Shown piece by piece: positions 44,682 through 52,809 of a stretch of 64,000 nucleotides of DNA; the stretch's first letter is position 1, and the number at the start of each line of letters is the position of its first letter. The position numbers and the translations under genes were made by a program. The DNA lies in contig CAXBCP010000020.1 of assembly GCA_963974055.1 (NCBI GenBank), positions 1-64,000 on the forward strand. Reading direction: 5' to 3'. Source of the DNA: CAXBCP01 sp963974055. Lineage in GTDB: Bacteria; Pseudomonadota; Alphaproteobacteria; MPNO01; UBA830. The notes below the pieces were generated by a model. That model was not told where the DNA came from and did no database searches. It saw only the letters and a list, made by a program, of their open reading frames with translations.

Positions 44682-45016
44682 CATATGCTTATATATAAGC
44701 AATCTTTTTCTGTCCGACAACGCCCTCCGGAAACCAACGCGGCAGCGGGCGAATTCGCCCGCTGCGTCAGGCAGAAGGAATGCCAAGTGTTTTCGAATAG
44801 GATCATACAAGCAACGAAACACAGCTGGCTCTACTGCCAGCCAAGAAATATATATGAACCGACGGAAGCAGCATTGTTGTCCGATCGAAATGTCGCTGTA
44901 TCAGAATATTCTGCGACCAAAGTCATTTTACTTAAAACCACAGACATTTTCCCTACTCCCCGCGCAGCGCACGCGCCCAAACGCACTTCCACGGGTGCCT
45001 TGTAGGTTTGAAACCT
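44682..45016. other. Intergenic region with a 24-base palindrome
   Basis: About 335 bases. Short frames cross it (for example 44685-45005) but none shows a family, a good ribosome site or consistent codon use. The main structure is the palindrome at 44742-44765. Confidence 0.5.
44742..44765. repeat. Perfect 24-base GC-rich palindrome
   Basis: Twelve-base arms (GCAGCGGGCGAA and its complement) meet with no spacer at the central GAATTC. As RNA it would fold into a strong hairpin but no T run follows, so it could be an attenuator, mRNA-stability element or a protein site rather than a standard terminator. Confidence 0.7.
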
Positions 45017-46207
45017 GTGAAAAATTTTACCGCATACATTTCATTCTTGATTCCGGTGTTCGGCGTCGTGGCACCTTTGGGGCTGGCCCCCCTTCTTATA
45101 TTCGCCGCTTTGGTCCACGTTTTTCAGGTTCGTTGGCGCGTGGGTACCTGGCCCAGGGTCGGACGTTTGACCTTACTTGTTCTGATTGTTTTTACCGTGT
45201 GGGCCGCTGCGTCACTCGCATGGAGCCCCGACCCGCAAAATGCAGCGATTAAACTTCTACGCTTGCTGGTGCTTATAGCACTCGGACTGGCCTTCATCTC
45301 GTGTATCAGGACCAGTGCGAATGAGCGCGTCGTTTCGATCGCAATCGTCGCGGGACTAATGCTCTCAATTTGTTTTGTTTTCGTCGAGAAATTTGCAGGC
45401 GCGCCCCTGTATCGCGCGTTCGTCGGCGACCTGCCGACCGATGATTGGAACCTGTTCAACAACAGGTTCAACCGCGGCATGACAGTAATTTGCCTGGTCG
45501 TGTGGCCGGCCACGCGGGCTCTGGGAAGATTATACGCACCGGCCAATATCGCACTGCTACTCGCGACACTTAGCCTCTGCGCCTATATGAACTCCGCCGC
45601 AGCGCTGTTTGCATTTTTATTTGGTGCTATCGGTTATGCGTTGGTCTGGTTCATTCCGGGTCGGCAGTTCGTTACGCTGCTCGGAGGGCTTATAGCGACG
45701 GCAATATTATTGATGCCCGCCGCAATCGAACAAATCCCGATTGCCACGAAAACACCCCTGATCGGTACGTCTTTGCCGAAATCAGGATATCATCGACTGC
45801 TTATCTGGGATTTCACGAACAAACGAATTGATGAACGCCCTGTCAGCGGATGGGGATTCTATTCTTCCCGCTCGATTCCCGGCGGCACAGGATTCACCGA
45901 AGGAAGACTACCGGCGCTGCCGCTACATCCGCACAACGCCGCCCTCCAATGGAGGCTGGAACTCGGCCTTCCGGGCGCTATATTGGGGAGTGTGTTGGTA
46001 TGTCTGGTAATCAGCGCCGCGAGGAACTACTCCAACCGGGCAGATCGCGCGGCTGCCGCGGCCACGGCGATAACCACTCTCACTATTGCCATACTCAGTT
46101 ACGGCATCTGGCAAAGCTGGTGGGTCGCCGCTCTCATATTTTCAGCTGCGTGCATGCACTCGGTTTCCAACGCAGACGGCAGACCGCACTCTTCCGCTGG
46201 AAACTGA
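45017..46207 (+). CDS. O-antigen ligase/polymerase-like membrane protein
   Basis: About 396 aa with ten or more membrane helices and one large periplasmic loop (about residues 240-320) that contains RLLIWDFTNKRIDERPVSGWGF and LPLHPHNAALQWRLELGLPG. The HxHNxxLQ pattern is the hallmark of the Wzy_C/O-antigen ligase family. It could be the ligase that attaches polysaccharide to lipid A-core or a Wzy polymerase. With an ABC exporter nearby, ligase is more likely. TTG 45008 is also open, but GTG 45017 has AGG at a better distance. It is convergent with the GT2 gene, eight bases apart. Confidence 0.87.
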   Translation: MKNFTAYISFLIPVFGVVAPLGLAPLLIFAALVHVFQVRWRVGTWPRVGRLTLLVLIVFTVWAAASLAWSPDPQNAAIKLLRLLVLIALGLAFISCIRTSANERVVSIAIVAGLMLSICFVFVEKFAGAPLYRAFVGDLPTDDWNLFNNRFNRGMTVICLVVWPATRALGRLYAPANIALLLATLSLCAYMNSAAALFAFLFGAIGYALVWFIPGRQFVTLLGGLIATAILLMPAAIEQIPIATKTPLIGTSLPKSGYHRLLIWDFTNKRIDERPVSGWGFYSSRSIPGGTGFTEGRLPALPLHPHNAALQWRLELGLPGAILGSVLVCLVISAARNYSNRADRAAAAATAITTLTIAILSYGIWQSWWVAALIFSAACMHSVSNADGRPHSSAGN

Positions 46208-46215
46208 ACCGGATT

Positions 46216-47145
46216 CTAGCGACCTTCGGAACTGACGGAGCGACACGAAGACAACGCGCGAATTGATCGCGCAATAAAATTGCGCTTACGAAGGGGGAAT
46301 ACCATCAGCGAAAGAACTAGTTTGCCAATCGCTAGGCCATATTTCCCTGCACTAAATGCGGCGATCGACTCTTCATGCAAGAGGCCTGCCCGAAATCTCA
46401 GATAGTGGCGGACACCCTTGCGACGAAATGTACTCCCGTGAATCTCTCTCATCCTCGACGTGGATGCCAGTACCATTTCCTCTGTCGGTCGGGGCCCCGC
46501 ATACACTTTGCATAAAGGCCTGTTGATCAACCCGATCGTGGATAGAGCAGACCCCCGAACCAGCCAATCCCAATCCTCGAATCGGGGTATCGCCGTGTCG
46601 AAGGGACCTACCACAGAAAAAAACTCTTTCCGGAAAAGCAATGAGCTCCCAGGGCTCACTTCGCAACCGAAAGCCAAGTCAGCCGTGCCCATTTCATTTG
46701 TGTCAAACGTCCGTATTTCTTCCTGACCGTCTCTTCGAACCAACACAAACGCCGTACAGAAAAGGGCGATTTCAGGACGGTCGCGAAGAAAGGAGATTTG
46801 CGCTTCCAGTTTCTCTGGCAGCCATTCATCATCCGAATCAAGAAACGCGATGAACTCTCCCCGGGCGGCCCCGCAACCAGTATTTCGTGCCGCGGCAGCG
46901 CCACCGCGGCACTCGCGCCGGATAACCGTCGTTCTACCCGGTGCTATTGCCTGAAGCGCTTCAGGAATATTCTCGGTCGATCCGTCATCGACGATAATCA
47001 GTTCCAATGAAACATATGTCTGAGCCAGAACACTGGAAACTGATCGTGCGAGCAGTTCAGACCTGTTATATGTCGGTATAATCACCGTGATCAGGCCAGG
47101 AATCGTGCAGGCCTGATTTGACGTGCCATCTGCCGCAGGTTTCAC
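46216..47145 (-). CDS. Glycosyltransferase family 2 protein
   Basis: 309 aa GT-A fold enzyme. ITVIIPTYNRSELLARSVSSVLAQTYVSLELIIVDDGSTE is the nucleotide-binding start; FIAFLDSDDEWLPEKLEAQI holds the DxD metal motif; RFEDWDWLVRGSA carries the acidic acceptor-site motif. It is the only minus-strand gene in the left part of the polysaccharide locus and faces the ligase-like gene. Confidence 0.92.
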   Translation of the reverse strand: MKPAADGTSNQACTIPGLITVIIPTYNRSELLARSVSSVLAQTYVSLELIIVDDGSTENIPEALQAIAPGRTTVIRRECRGGAAAARNTGCGAARGEFIAFLDSDDEWLPEKLEAQISFLRDRPEIALFCTAFVLVRRDGQEEIRTFDTNEMGTADLAFGCEVSPGSSLLFRKEFFSVVGPFDTAIPRFEDWDWLVRGSALSTIGLINRPLCKVYAGPRPTEEMVLASTSRMREIHGSTFRRKGVRHYLRFRAGLLHEESIAAFSAGKYGLAIGKLVLSLMVFPLRKRNFIARSIRALSSCRSVSSEGR

Positions 47146-47318
47146 GTCGCTTCATTCCATTCAGTGTGGCCGCAATACAGCAGCAATCTTATGCGCCATG
47201 CAAATATCATGTATAATCTTCCAATGGCTCGAAAGTTGTAAAAATGTGAATGGCGGGCCAATAAATTCGCGATCCCATCATCGATTAGAATTATCCGAAA
47301 TTCGAGCCAATACCCCTT

Positions 47319-48275
47319 ATGAAGAAAGAAATTGAGGCCAAAAAAGTTGGACGCCTTTTCGCTGCGATGTTGCGCATACGGCGCGTCGAAGAGGAAATCA
47401 TCCGGGTCTATTCAAGCGACAAGGTCAAGAGCCCTGTTCATCTGTCGATCGGACAGGAATCCATTGCGGTCGGAGTCTGTGACAATCTGCGGCCTACCGA
47501 TATTCTCTATGCGACCTATCGCGGTCATGCGGCCTATCTCGCCAAAGGCGGCAATATTAACCGAATGATGGCCGAACTGTGGGGAAAGTCGGATGGCCTT
47601 GCATCCGGAAAGGCGGGTTCAATGCATCTCGGTGACAGGGCCGCCGGCATGATCGGCACATCTGCTATCGTCGCCACCGGAATTCCCCTGGCCGTCGGCA
47701 ATGCGCTTGCCATGAAAATGCAGCAGAAGGATGTCGTGACAACGGTCTTCTTCGGCGAAGGCGCAACCGACGAAGGCGTTTTTCATGAAAGCATGAACTT
47801 TGCCGCGCTCAAAAAACTGCCGATACTTTTCGTATGTGAAAATAATCAATACGCGATTTATTCCCATGTTCGCGACCGTATGAGGAATGAGAATTTATGC
47901 GAGCGCGCCAGTGCTTATGGCATGCCGGCAGTCCGTATCGAGAATGGCGATGTCTTCGAGGTGAACGAACGGGCACAGATCTCTGTACAGGCAATCCGAG
48001 AGGGAAACGGACCACAGTTCCTGGAATGCATGACCTATCGCTGGCGCGATCATGTCGGGCCTGGCGAGGACCGACATATTGAATACCGGCCCGACGAAGA
48101 ACTCGACCGCTGGATTGCTGACGATCAGATCGCCCGACTGAGAGAGATGCTCGCCCCCTCAGACAGACACAGTATTGAAGCCGAGGTCGAGGCTGAGATT
48201 TCCGAAGCGGTAGCCTTTGCCGAGGCAAGCTCATTCCCTGACACCGACGTGATGTATGACAATGTCGTCCAGTAA
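47319..48275 (+). CDS. TPP-dependent dehydrogenase-type E1 alpha subunit
   Basis: 318 aa, matching the alpha subunit of pyruvate/acetoin dehydrogenase E1. The TPP motif GEGATDEG...CENN is complete (about residues 146-176), and HLSIGQESIAVGV, YRGHAAYLAKGG and GSMHLGD are typical. It decarboxylates a 2-oxoacid and holds the two-carbon unit on TPP. No E2 (lipoyl acyltransferase) or E3 gene is near, while sugar-nucleotide enzymes are. E1 pairs of this type (for example AviB1/AviB2 in avilamycin formation) are proposed to transfer a two-carbon unit to a sugar, and that is my favoured role. Its end overlaps the beta-subunit start. Confidence 0.9.
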   Translation: MKKEIEAKKVGRLFAAMLRIRRVEEEIIRVYSSDKVKSPVHLSIGQESIAVGVCDNLRPTDILYATYRGHAAYLAKGGNINRMMAELWGKSDGLASGKAGSMHLGDRAAGMIGTSAIVATGIPLAVGNALAMKMQQKDVVTTVFFGEGATDEGVFHESMNFAALKKLPILFVCENNQYAIYSHVRDRMRNENLCERASAYGMPAVRIENGDVFEVNERAQISVQAIREGNGPQFLECMTYRWRDHVGPGEDRHIEYRPDEELDRWIADDQIARLREMLAPSDRHSIEAEVEAEISEAVAFAEASSFPDTDVMYDNVVQ

Positions 48276-49317
48276 TCCGCGATCGATCAACTATGCGGAA
48301 GCGCTCTATGAAGCGCTTTATCAGGAAATGGACAGAGACCCGTCAGTATTTGTCTATGGCCAGGGAGTGGACGACGCTAAGGGTATGTATGGAACGACGC
48401 TCGACATTCATAAAGAATTCGGCCCCGATCGATGCTTCGATACCCCCCTGTCGGAAGACGCCATGACCGGCGTGGGCATCGGGGCGGCCATCGCAGGAAT
48501 GCGACCGGTCCATGTCCACCAACGCATGGACTTCCTGCTCCTCTGCATGAATCAGCTTGTCAACATGGCAGCCAAAATGTCTTACATGACCGAGGGTGCC
48601 GTCAGCGTCCCGTTCGTCGTGCGGGGCATCATCGGCAGAAGCTGGGGTCAGGGCGCCCAACACAGTCAGGCACTCCACTCATATTTCATGCATATTCCCG
48701 GCCTGAAGGTATTTGCGCCAACGACCCCTTATGACGCGAAGGGGTGCATGATCAGCGCTATTCGGGATAACAACCCCGTTATCTTTATGGAGCACCGGAT
48801 GCTCTATGGAAATTCCGGCATCGTTCCTGAAACGTCGTATGAAGTGCCGTTCGGCAAGGCTCGGCTGCTCAGCGAAGGTACGGATATTACGATCGTGGGC
48901 ATCAGTCACATGATGGTAGAGGTCCTGCGGGCCAAACAGTTACTTTCCCAGAAAGGCATTTCAGCTGATATCATAGACCCGGTCTCGCTCTCGCCGCTGG
49001 ATATCGACACGATTGCGACCTCGGTTTCCAAAACGGGATCGCTGATGGTGGTCGACACCAGTTGGCTGAGCTGTGGCGCCGGATCCGAAATCGTCGCCCA
49101 GGTTGTCGAGCGGCTTCAGGGAGCACGCGAAATCCGTGTCAAACGTCTTGGCTATCAGCCGACGCCCTGTCCGACGACACGGCCGCTGGAGGAGCTTTTT
49201 TACCCTTCGGCTCAGATGATCGCTACGGAAGCATATGGACTTCTCGGCAAACCGGGACTCTGGGTGCCGGAAGCGGTCGAAGCATCGGAAATTGCTGAAT
49301 TCCGTGGCCCGTTTTGA
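48256..49317 (+). CDS. TPP-dependent dehydrogenase-type E1 beta subunit
   Basis: 353 aa transketolase-like beta subunit, partner of the preceding gene. NYAEALYEALYQEMDRDPSVFVYGQGVDD at the start is the TPP-contact region with the usual acidic residue, and DTPLSEDAMTGVGIGAAIAGMRPV and IIGRSWGQGAQHSQALHSYFMHIPGLKVFAPTTPYDAKG follow. The C-terminal transketolase domain is complete. The start (ATG 48256 or 48262) lies inside the alpha gene, giving a 20-base overlap and coupled 1:1 synthesis. Context argues against a catabolic oxoacid dehydrogenase. Confidence 0.9.
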   Translation: MTMSSSNPRSINYAEALYEALYQEMDRDPSVFVYGQGVDDAKGMYGTTLDIHKEFGPDRCFDTPLSEDAMTGVGIGAAIAGMRPVHVHQRMDFLLLCMNQLVNMAAKMSYMTEGAVSVPFVVRGIIGRSWGQGAQHSQALHSYFMHIPGLKVFAPTTPYDAKGCMISAIRDNNPVIFMEHRMLYGNSGIVPETSYEVPFGKARLLSEGTDITIVGISHMMVEVLRAKQLLSQKGISADIIDPVSLSPLDIDTIATSVSKTGSLMVVDTSWLSCGAGSEIVAQVVERLQGAREIRVKRLGYQPTPCPTTRPLEELFYPSAQMIATEAYGLLGKPGLWVPEAVEASEIAEFRGPF

Positions 49318-49347
49318 AGCTCTCACCGGTAACGCAAGAGAAAATCA

Positions 49348-50631
49348 ATGACCGATAAACGCGATGCGCTCCTGAAAAACATTCAGGACAGTATTGAAAA
49401 ATACTGTGATTCTGAATTTGATTTCGCATTCGATCCTGCCGATCCGGTCGTGCGGCTACATGAACCTACGTGGTCCGCATCCGAAATAAACGCGTTTCTC
49501 GATTGCCTGCTTACCACCCGCGTGACAATGGGCCCCAAGGTCAGGGAATTCGAACGCGCCTATGCGTCGAAATGGGGGTGGGATCATGGCACGATGGTCA
49601 ATTCGGGTTCGTCCGCAAATCTGCTCGCGATCGCGAGCATTGCGAATAAAGCGGTCCCCGATCACCTGAGAGCGGGGGACGAGGTTATCGTGCCTGCCCT
49701 GTCCTGGTCTACGACGGTCTGGCCGCTTATTCAGTGTGGATTAGTTCCTGTCATCGTTGATATCGACCCGAAAACCCTGAACATCGATCCGGCTGAGATT
49801 GAGCGCGCCATTGGTCCCAAAACCCGGGCTGTCATGATCGTGCCGGTGTACGGCAACCCGTGCGACATGGATGCGATCGTAGACGTTTGCGATCGGCGGA
49901 ATTTGATCCTGATCGAGGATTGCTGCGAGTCCATGGGCGCAACCTATGACGGAAAAGCCGTTGGAAAATTTGGCCGGGTGGGCACGTTCAGTTTCTATTT
50001 CTCTCATCACATTACAACGCTTGAAGGCGGCATCTGCGTCACCGACGACACTGAATTTGCCGAGAGTATGAGGATTTTACGAGCCCACGGATGGATACGC
50101 GAAGTGGAGAACAAGAGCGTCTGGCTCGACAAATATCCTGACATCGATCCAAAATTCCTGTTCGTGAATATCGGTTATAACCTGCGTGCAACCGAACCGC
50201 AGGGGGCAATGGGTCTCGTACAACTGGAGCGGTTGGACGGATTTATCGACGCGCGGCGCGAAAGCGCCGCTTCATACAGATCGAGTCTTGAAAGGTTCGA
50301 CGATATATTCACGTTTCAGGATGAAACGCCGAAAGGGCGGCATTCGTGGTTCGGTTTCTGCATGACCATCGATCCGGATGCAGGTTTTGGCAAAAGCGAT
50401 ATCATGGAATATCTCGGCGCGCACAACATAGAATCGCGCCCGATAATCTGCGGAAACATCGCCCGTCAACCCGCGCTCACAATGTATGAACATCGCACCG
50501 TCGGCGACCTCGAACATGCGAACGCTGTAATGGACAGGGGCTTTTCAATTGGCAACCATCAGAACTTGGACGAAACGGCACGGGAATACGTTGTTGGAAA
50601 GATCACCGAATTTGTTGACGCCCAAGCCTGA
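49348..50631 (+). CDS. DegT/DnrJ-fold sugar 3-dehydrase, ColD-like
   Basis: 427 aa PLP-fold sugar enzyme. In aminotransferases of this family a lysine binds PLP; here the motif reads SFYFSHHITTLEGG with His 220 at that place. His in place of Lys is the mark of 3-dehydrases, ColD (GDP-4-keto-6-deoxymannose) and RfbH/E1 (CDP-4-keto-6-deoxyglucose). The CxC...C cysteines that hold the [2Fe-2S] cluster in RfbH are absent, and no RfbI-type reductase gene is near, so the ColD-type mechanism using glutamate and PMP is expected. Product: a 3,6-dideoxy-4-keto sugar nucleotide. The GMD-like gene follows 21 bases later and would make its substrate. Confidence 0.87.
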   Translation: MTDKRDALLKNIQDSIEKYCDSEFDFAFDPADPVVRLHEPTWSASEINAFLDCLLTTRVTMGPKVREFERAYASKWGWDHGTMVNSGSSANLLAIASIANKAVPDHLRAGDEVIVPALSWSTTVWPLIQCGLVPVIVDIDPKTLNIDPAEIERAIGPKTRAVMIVPVYGNPCDMDAIVDVCDRRNLILIEDCCESMGATYDGKAVGKFGRVGTFSFYFSHHITTLEGGICVTDDTEFAESMRILRAHGWIREVENKSVWLDKYPDIDPKFLFVNIGYNLRATEPQGAMGLVQLERLDGFIDARRESAASYRSSLERFDDIFTFQDETPKGRHSWFGFCMTIDPDAGFGKSDIMEYLGAHNIESRPIICGNIARQPALTMYEHRTVGDLEHANAVMDRGFSIGNHQNLDETAREYVVGKITEFVDAQA

Positions 50632-50652
50632 ACCGACATCAGCGGAGCACAC

Positions 50653-51672
50653 ATGGTCAAGACCCGGGCATTAATCACGGGCATTACAGGCATGGTGGGA
50701 TCTCATCTCGCCGACTATCTGATCGACAATACCGATTGGGATATTATCGGCTTGTGCCGATGGCGCAGCCCGCTGGACAACCTGCAGGATCAGATATCGC
50801 GCATTAATGCGGGAGATCGAATTCGTCTGGTCTATGGAGATTTACGCGACACACTCTCGATCGACAAAGCCGTCGCCGACGCAGATCCGGACTATGTTTT
50901 TCATCTGGCAGCTCAGAGTTTCCCGAAGACGAGTTTCGACGCGCCACTGGACACCCTGGACACCAATGTTCAGGGAACGACTCGCGTCCTCGAGGCGCTC
51001 CGAACCCATCGCCCGGATTCGGTGGTCCACGTTTGCGCGTCATCGGAAGTGTTTGGCCGTGTGCCGCAGGAAAAACTACCGATTGATGAGGAGTGTTCTT
51101 TCCACCCGGCCAGCCCCTACGCAATTTCGAAAGTCGGCACTGATTTGATTGGTCGCTACTATGCCGAAGCATATGACATGAAGGTCATGACCACACGAAT
51201 GTTCACTCATACCGGACCACGACGTGGCGATGTCTTTGCGGAGTCCACGTTCGCCAAACAAATTGCACTTATCGAAGCCGGCTTAATCCCGCCGGTGGTG
51301 AAGGTCGGCAACCTTAATTCCTTGCGCACCGTCGCAGACGTCCGCGACGCGACACACGCCTATTACTTGCTTGTAACCGTAAACCCGATCGCCGGGGAAT
51401 ATTACAATATTGGTGGAACGCATTCGTGCCTCGTCGGCGATATTCTGGATACGTTGATAAACCTTTCGACGCGGAAGGATGACATCCGGGTTGAGCAGGA
51501 TCCGGCGCGCCAAAGGCCGATCGACGCCGATCTGCAGGTCCCGGACACCTCCAAGTTTGCCGCCCATACCGGATGGCAACCGAAGATACCGTTCGAACAG
51601 ACCATGACAGACCTGCTGGATTACTGGCGTCGGCAAATCGATATGCGCGGCGAAGCGTTCCTCACCCGATGA
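50653..51672 (+). CDS. GDP-mannose / GDP-manno-heptose 4,6-dehydratase-like enzyme
   Basis: 339 aa extended SDR. GITGMVGSHLADYL binds NAD(P), YVFHLAAQSFPKTSFDAPLDTLDTNVQGT is the GMD-type core, and SPYAISKVGTDLIGRYYAEAYDM contains the catalytic Tyr-x3-Lys. The family removes water across C4-C6 to give a 4-keto-6-deoxy sugar. The substrate could be GDP-mannose or, given the HddA- and HddC-like genes in the same cluster, GDP-D-glycero-D-manno-heptose (as for DmhA of Yersinia). GGAG precedes the ATG. Confidence 0.88.
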   Translation: MVKTRALITGITGMVGSHLADYLIDNTDWDIIGLCRWRSPLDNLQDQISRINAGDRIRLVYGDLRDTLSIDKAVADADPDYVFHLAAQSFPKTSFDAPLDTLDTNVQGTTRVLEALRTHRPDSVVHVCASSEVFGRVPQEKLPIDEECSFHPASPYAISKVGTDLIGRYYAEAYDMKVMTTRMFTHTGPRRGDVFAESTFAKQIALIEAGLIPPVVKVGNLNSLRTVADVRDATHAYYLLVTVNPIAGEYYNIGGTHSCLVGDILDTLINLSTRKDDIRVEQDPARQRPIDADLQVPDTSKFAAHTGWQPKIPFEQTMTDLLDYWRRQIDMRGEAFLTR

Positions 51673-51706
51673 CCGATCCGGCACTCACAGACCTCGGACT
51701 TTACCT

Positions 51707-52687
51707 ATGATTATTACGTCAACACCCTACCGGATCTCCTTTTTCGGGGGTGGAACCGACTATCCGGCGTGGTACTGCCAACATGGCGGAGCGGTCCTCT
51801 CGACGACGATCGACCGTTACTGCAACATTCAGGTACGCGACCTTCCTCCGTTCTTTGATCATAAATACCGAGTTGTCTGGTCGAAAATCGAAACGCCGTC
51901 ACGGCTGTCTGATATCGAGCACCCGTCGGTGCGCGAAGCCATCCGCTTCACCGGGTTGGAGCAGGGTCTGGAGATACATCACTTCGGGGATTTACCAGCG
52001 CGGTCGGGATTGGGAAGCAGCTCGTCGTTCACGGTTGGTATTCTCAATGCGCTGAACGCCCTGAACGGTAAAATGGCCAGCAGAAAAGAACTCGCAATGA
52101 GTGCGATCCATCTTGAACAGGAAATAATCCGGGAAGACGTCGGTATCCAGGATCAGATCGCGACCGCCTATGGCGGGTTCAACAGGATAGATATTGAAAA
52201 GGACGGGACGTTCATTGTACAGCCGGTTCCCGTCTCTGCCGACCGCCTGGCCCTGCTGGAGAAACATCTCGTTCTTGTCTTTACCGGCGTCTCGCGAACC
52301 GCATCCCTGATCGCAAAACGCAAGATAGCCGCGCTCGCTTCGAAGCAAACCGTTCTTAAGCGGTTGTCCGCCATGGTCGATGACGGGATCGATATCCTGA
52401 TGAACGATCGCGATATTCGCCTGTTCGGCGAGCTGCTCCGGGAAGGTTGGGAATTGAAACGGTCGATAACGCCGGAAATTACCACTACGGTAGTCGACGA
52501 TCTATACGAGACCGCTATGAATTCGGGCGCAATCGGGGGCAAACTGCTCGGTGCAGGGGGGGGAGGCTTCATGCTCCTTTTCATAGAACCGGACAAAAGG
52601 TCCGATCTGATCGTCGCACTCGGCGATTATCTGACGATCCCGTTTAAATTCGAACGAAGCGGAAGCAGGATATCTTTATCCGACTAA
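51707..52687 (+). CDS. GHMP-family sugar kinase, HddA-like (heptose 7-phosphate 1-kinase type)
   Basis: 326 aa. The N-terminus IITSTPYRISFFGGGTDYPAWYCQHGGAVLSTTIDRYC and the ATP loop DLPARSGLGSSSSFTVGILNALNAL (about residue 97) match the anomeric sugar kinases annotated as HddA, which make a sugar 1-phosphate for nucleotide activation. The third GHMP motif KLLGAGGGGFMLLF is near residue 282. Together with the HddC-like gene at 55804 it suggests GDP-heptose formation. The isomerase and phosphatase (GmhA, GmhB) needed before and after are not in the window. Confidence 0.87.
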   Translation: MIITSTPYRISFFGGGTDYPAWYCQHGGAVLSTTIDRYCNIQVRDLPPFFDHKYRVVWSKIETPSRLSDIEHPSVREAIRFTGLEQGLEIHHFGDLPARSGLGSSSSFTVGILNALNALNGKMASRKELAMSAIHLEQEIIREDVGIQDQIATAYGGFNRIDIEKDGTFIVQPVPVSADRLALLEKHLVLVFTGVSRTASLIAKRKIAALASKQTVLKRLSAMVDDGIDILMNDRDIRLFGELLREGWELKRSITPEITTTVVDDLYETAMNSGAIGGKLLGAGGGGFMLLFIEPDKRSDLIVALGDYLTIPFKFERSGSRISLSD

Positions 52688-52809
52688 ACTGTGGCGGTTG
52701 AATTCAGGCAGTTCGCCGCGGCGGCGCTTTTTCGACACCCCGACTCGTGTTAATTTTGAAACCTTCGCGCTCTCGCCTGATTGAAATTAGACGGTATCCA
52801 ATCCTCCAG

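Noticed and set aside
44623..45252. 209-codon plus-strand frame spanning the gap between the glycosyltransferase and the ligase-like gene
   Set aside because: It overlaps both neighbours in another frame, has no recognisable motif, and crosses the palindrome at 44742.
47319..49317. Ordinary acetoin or pyruvate dehydrogenase operon
   Set aside because: No E2 or E3 gene lies nearby and all neighbours are sugar-nucleotide or glycan genes.
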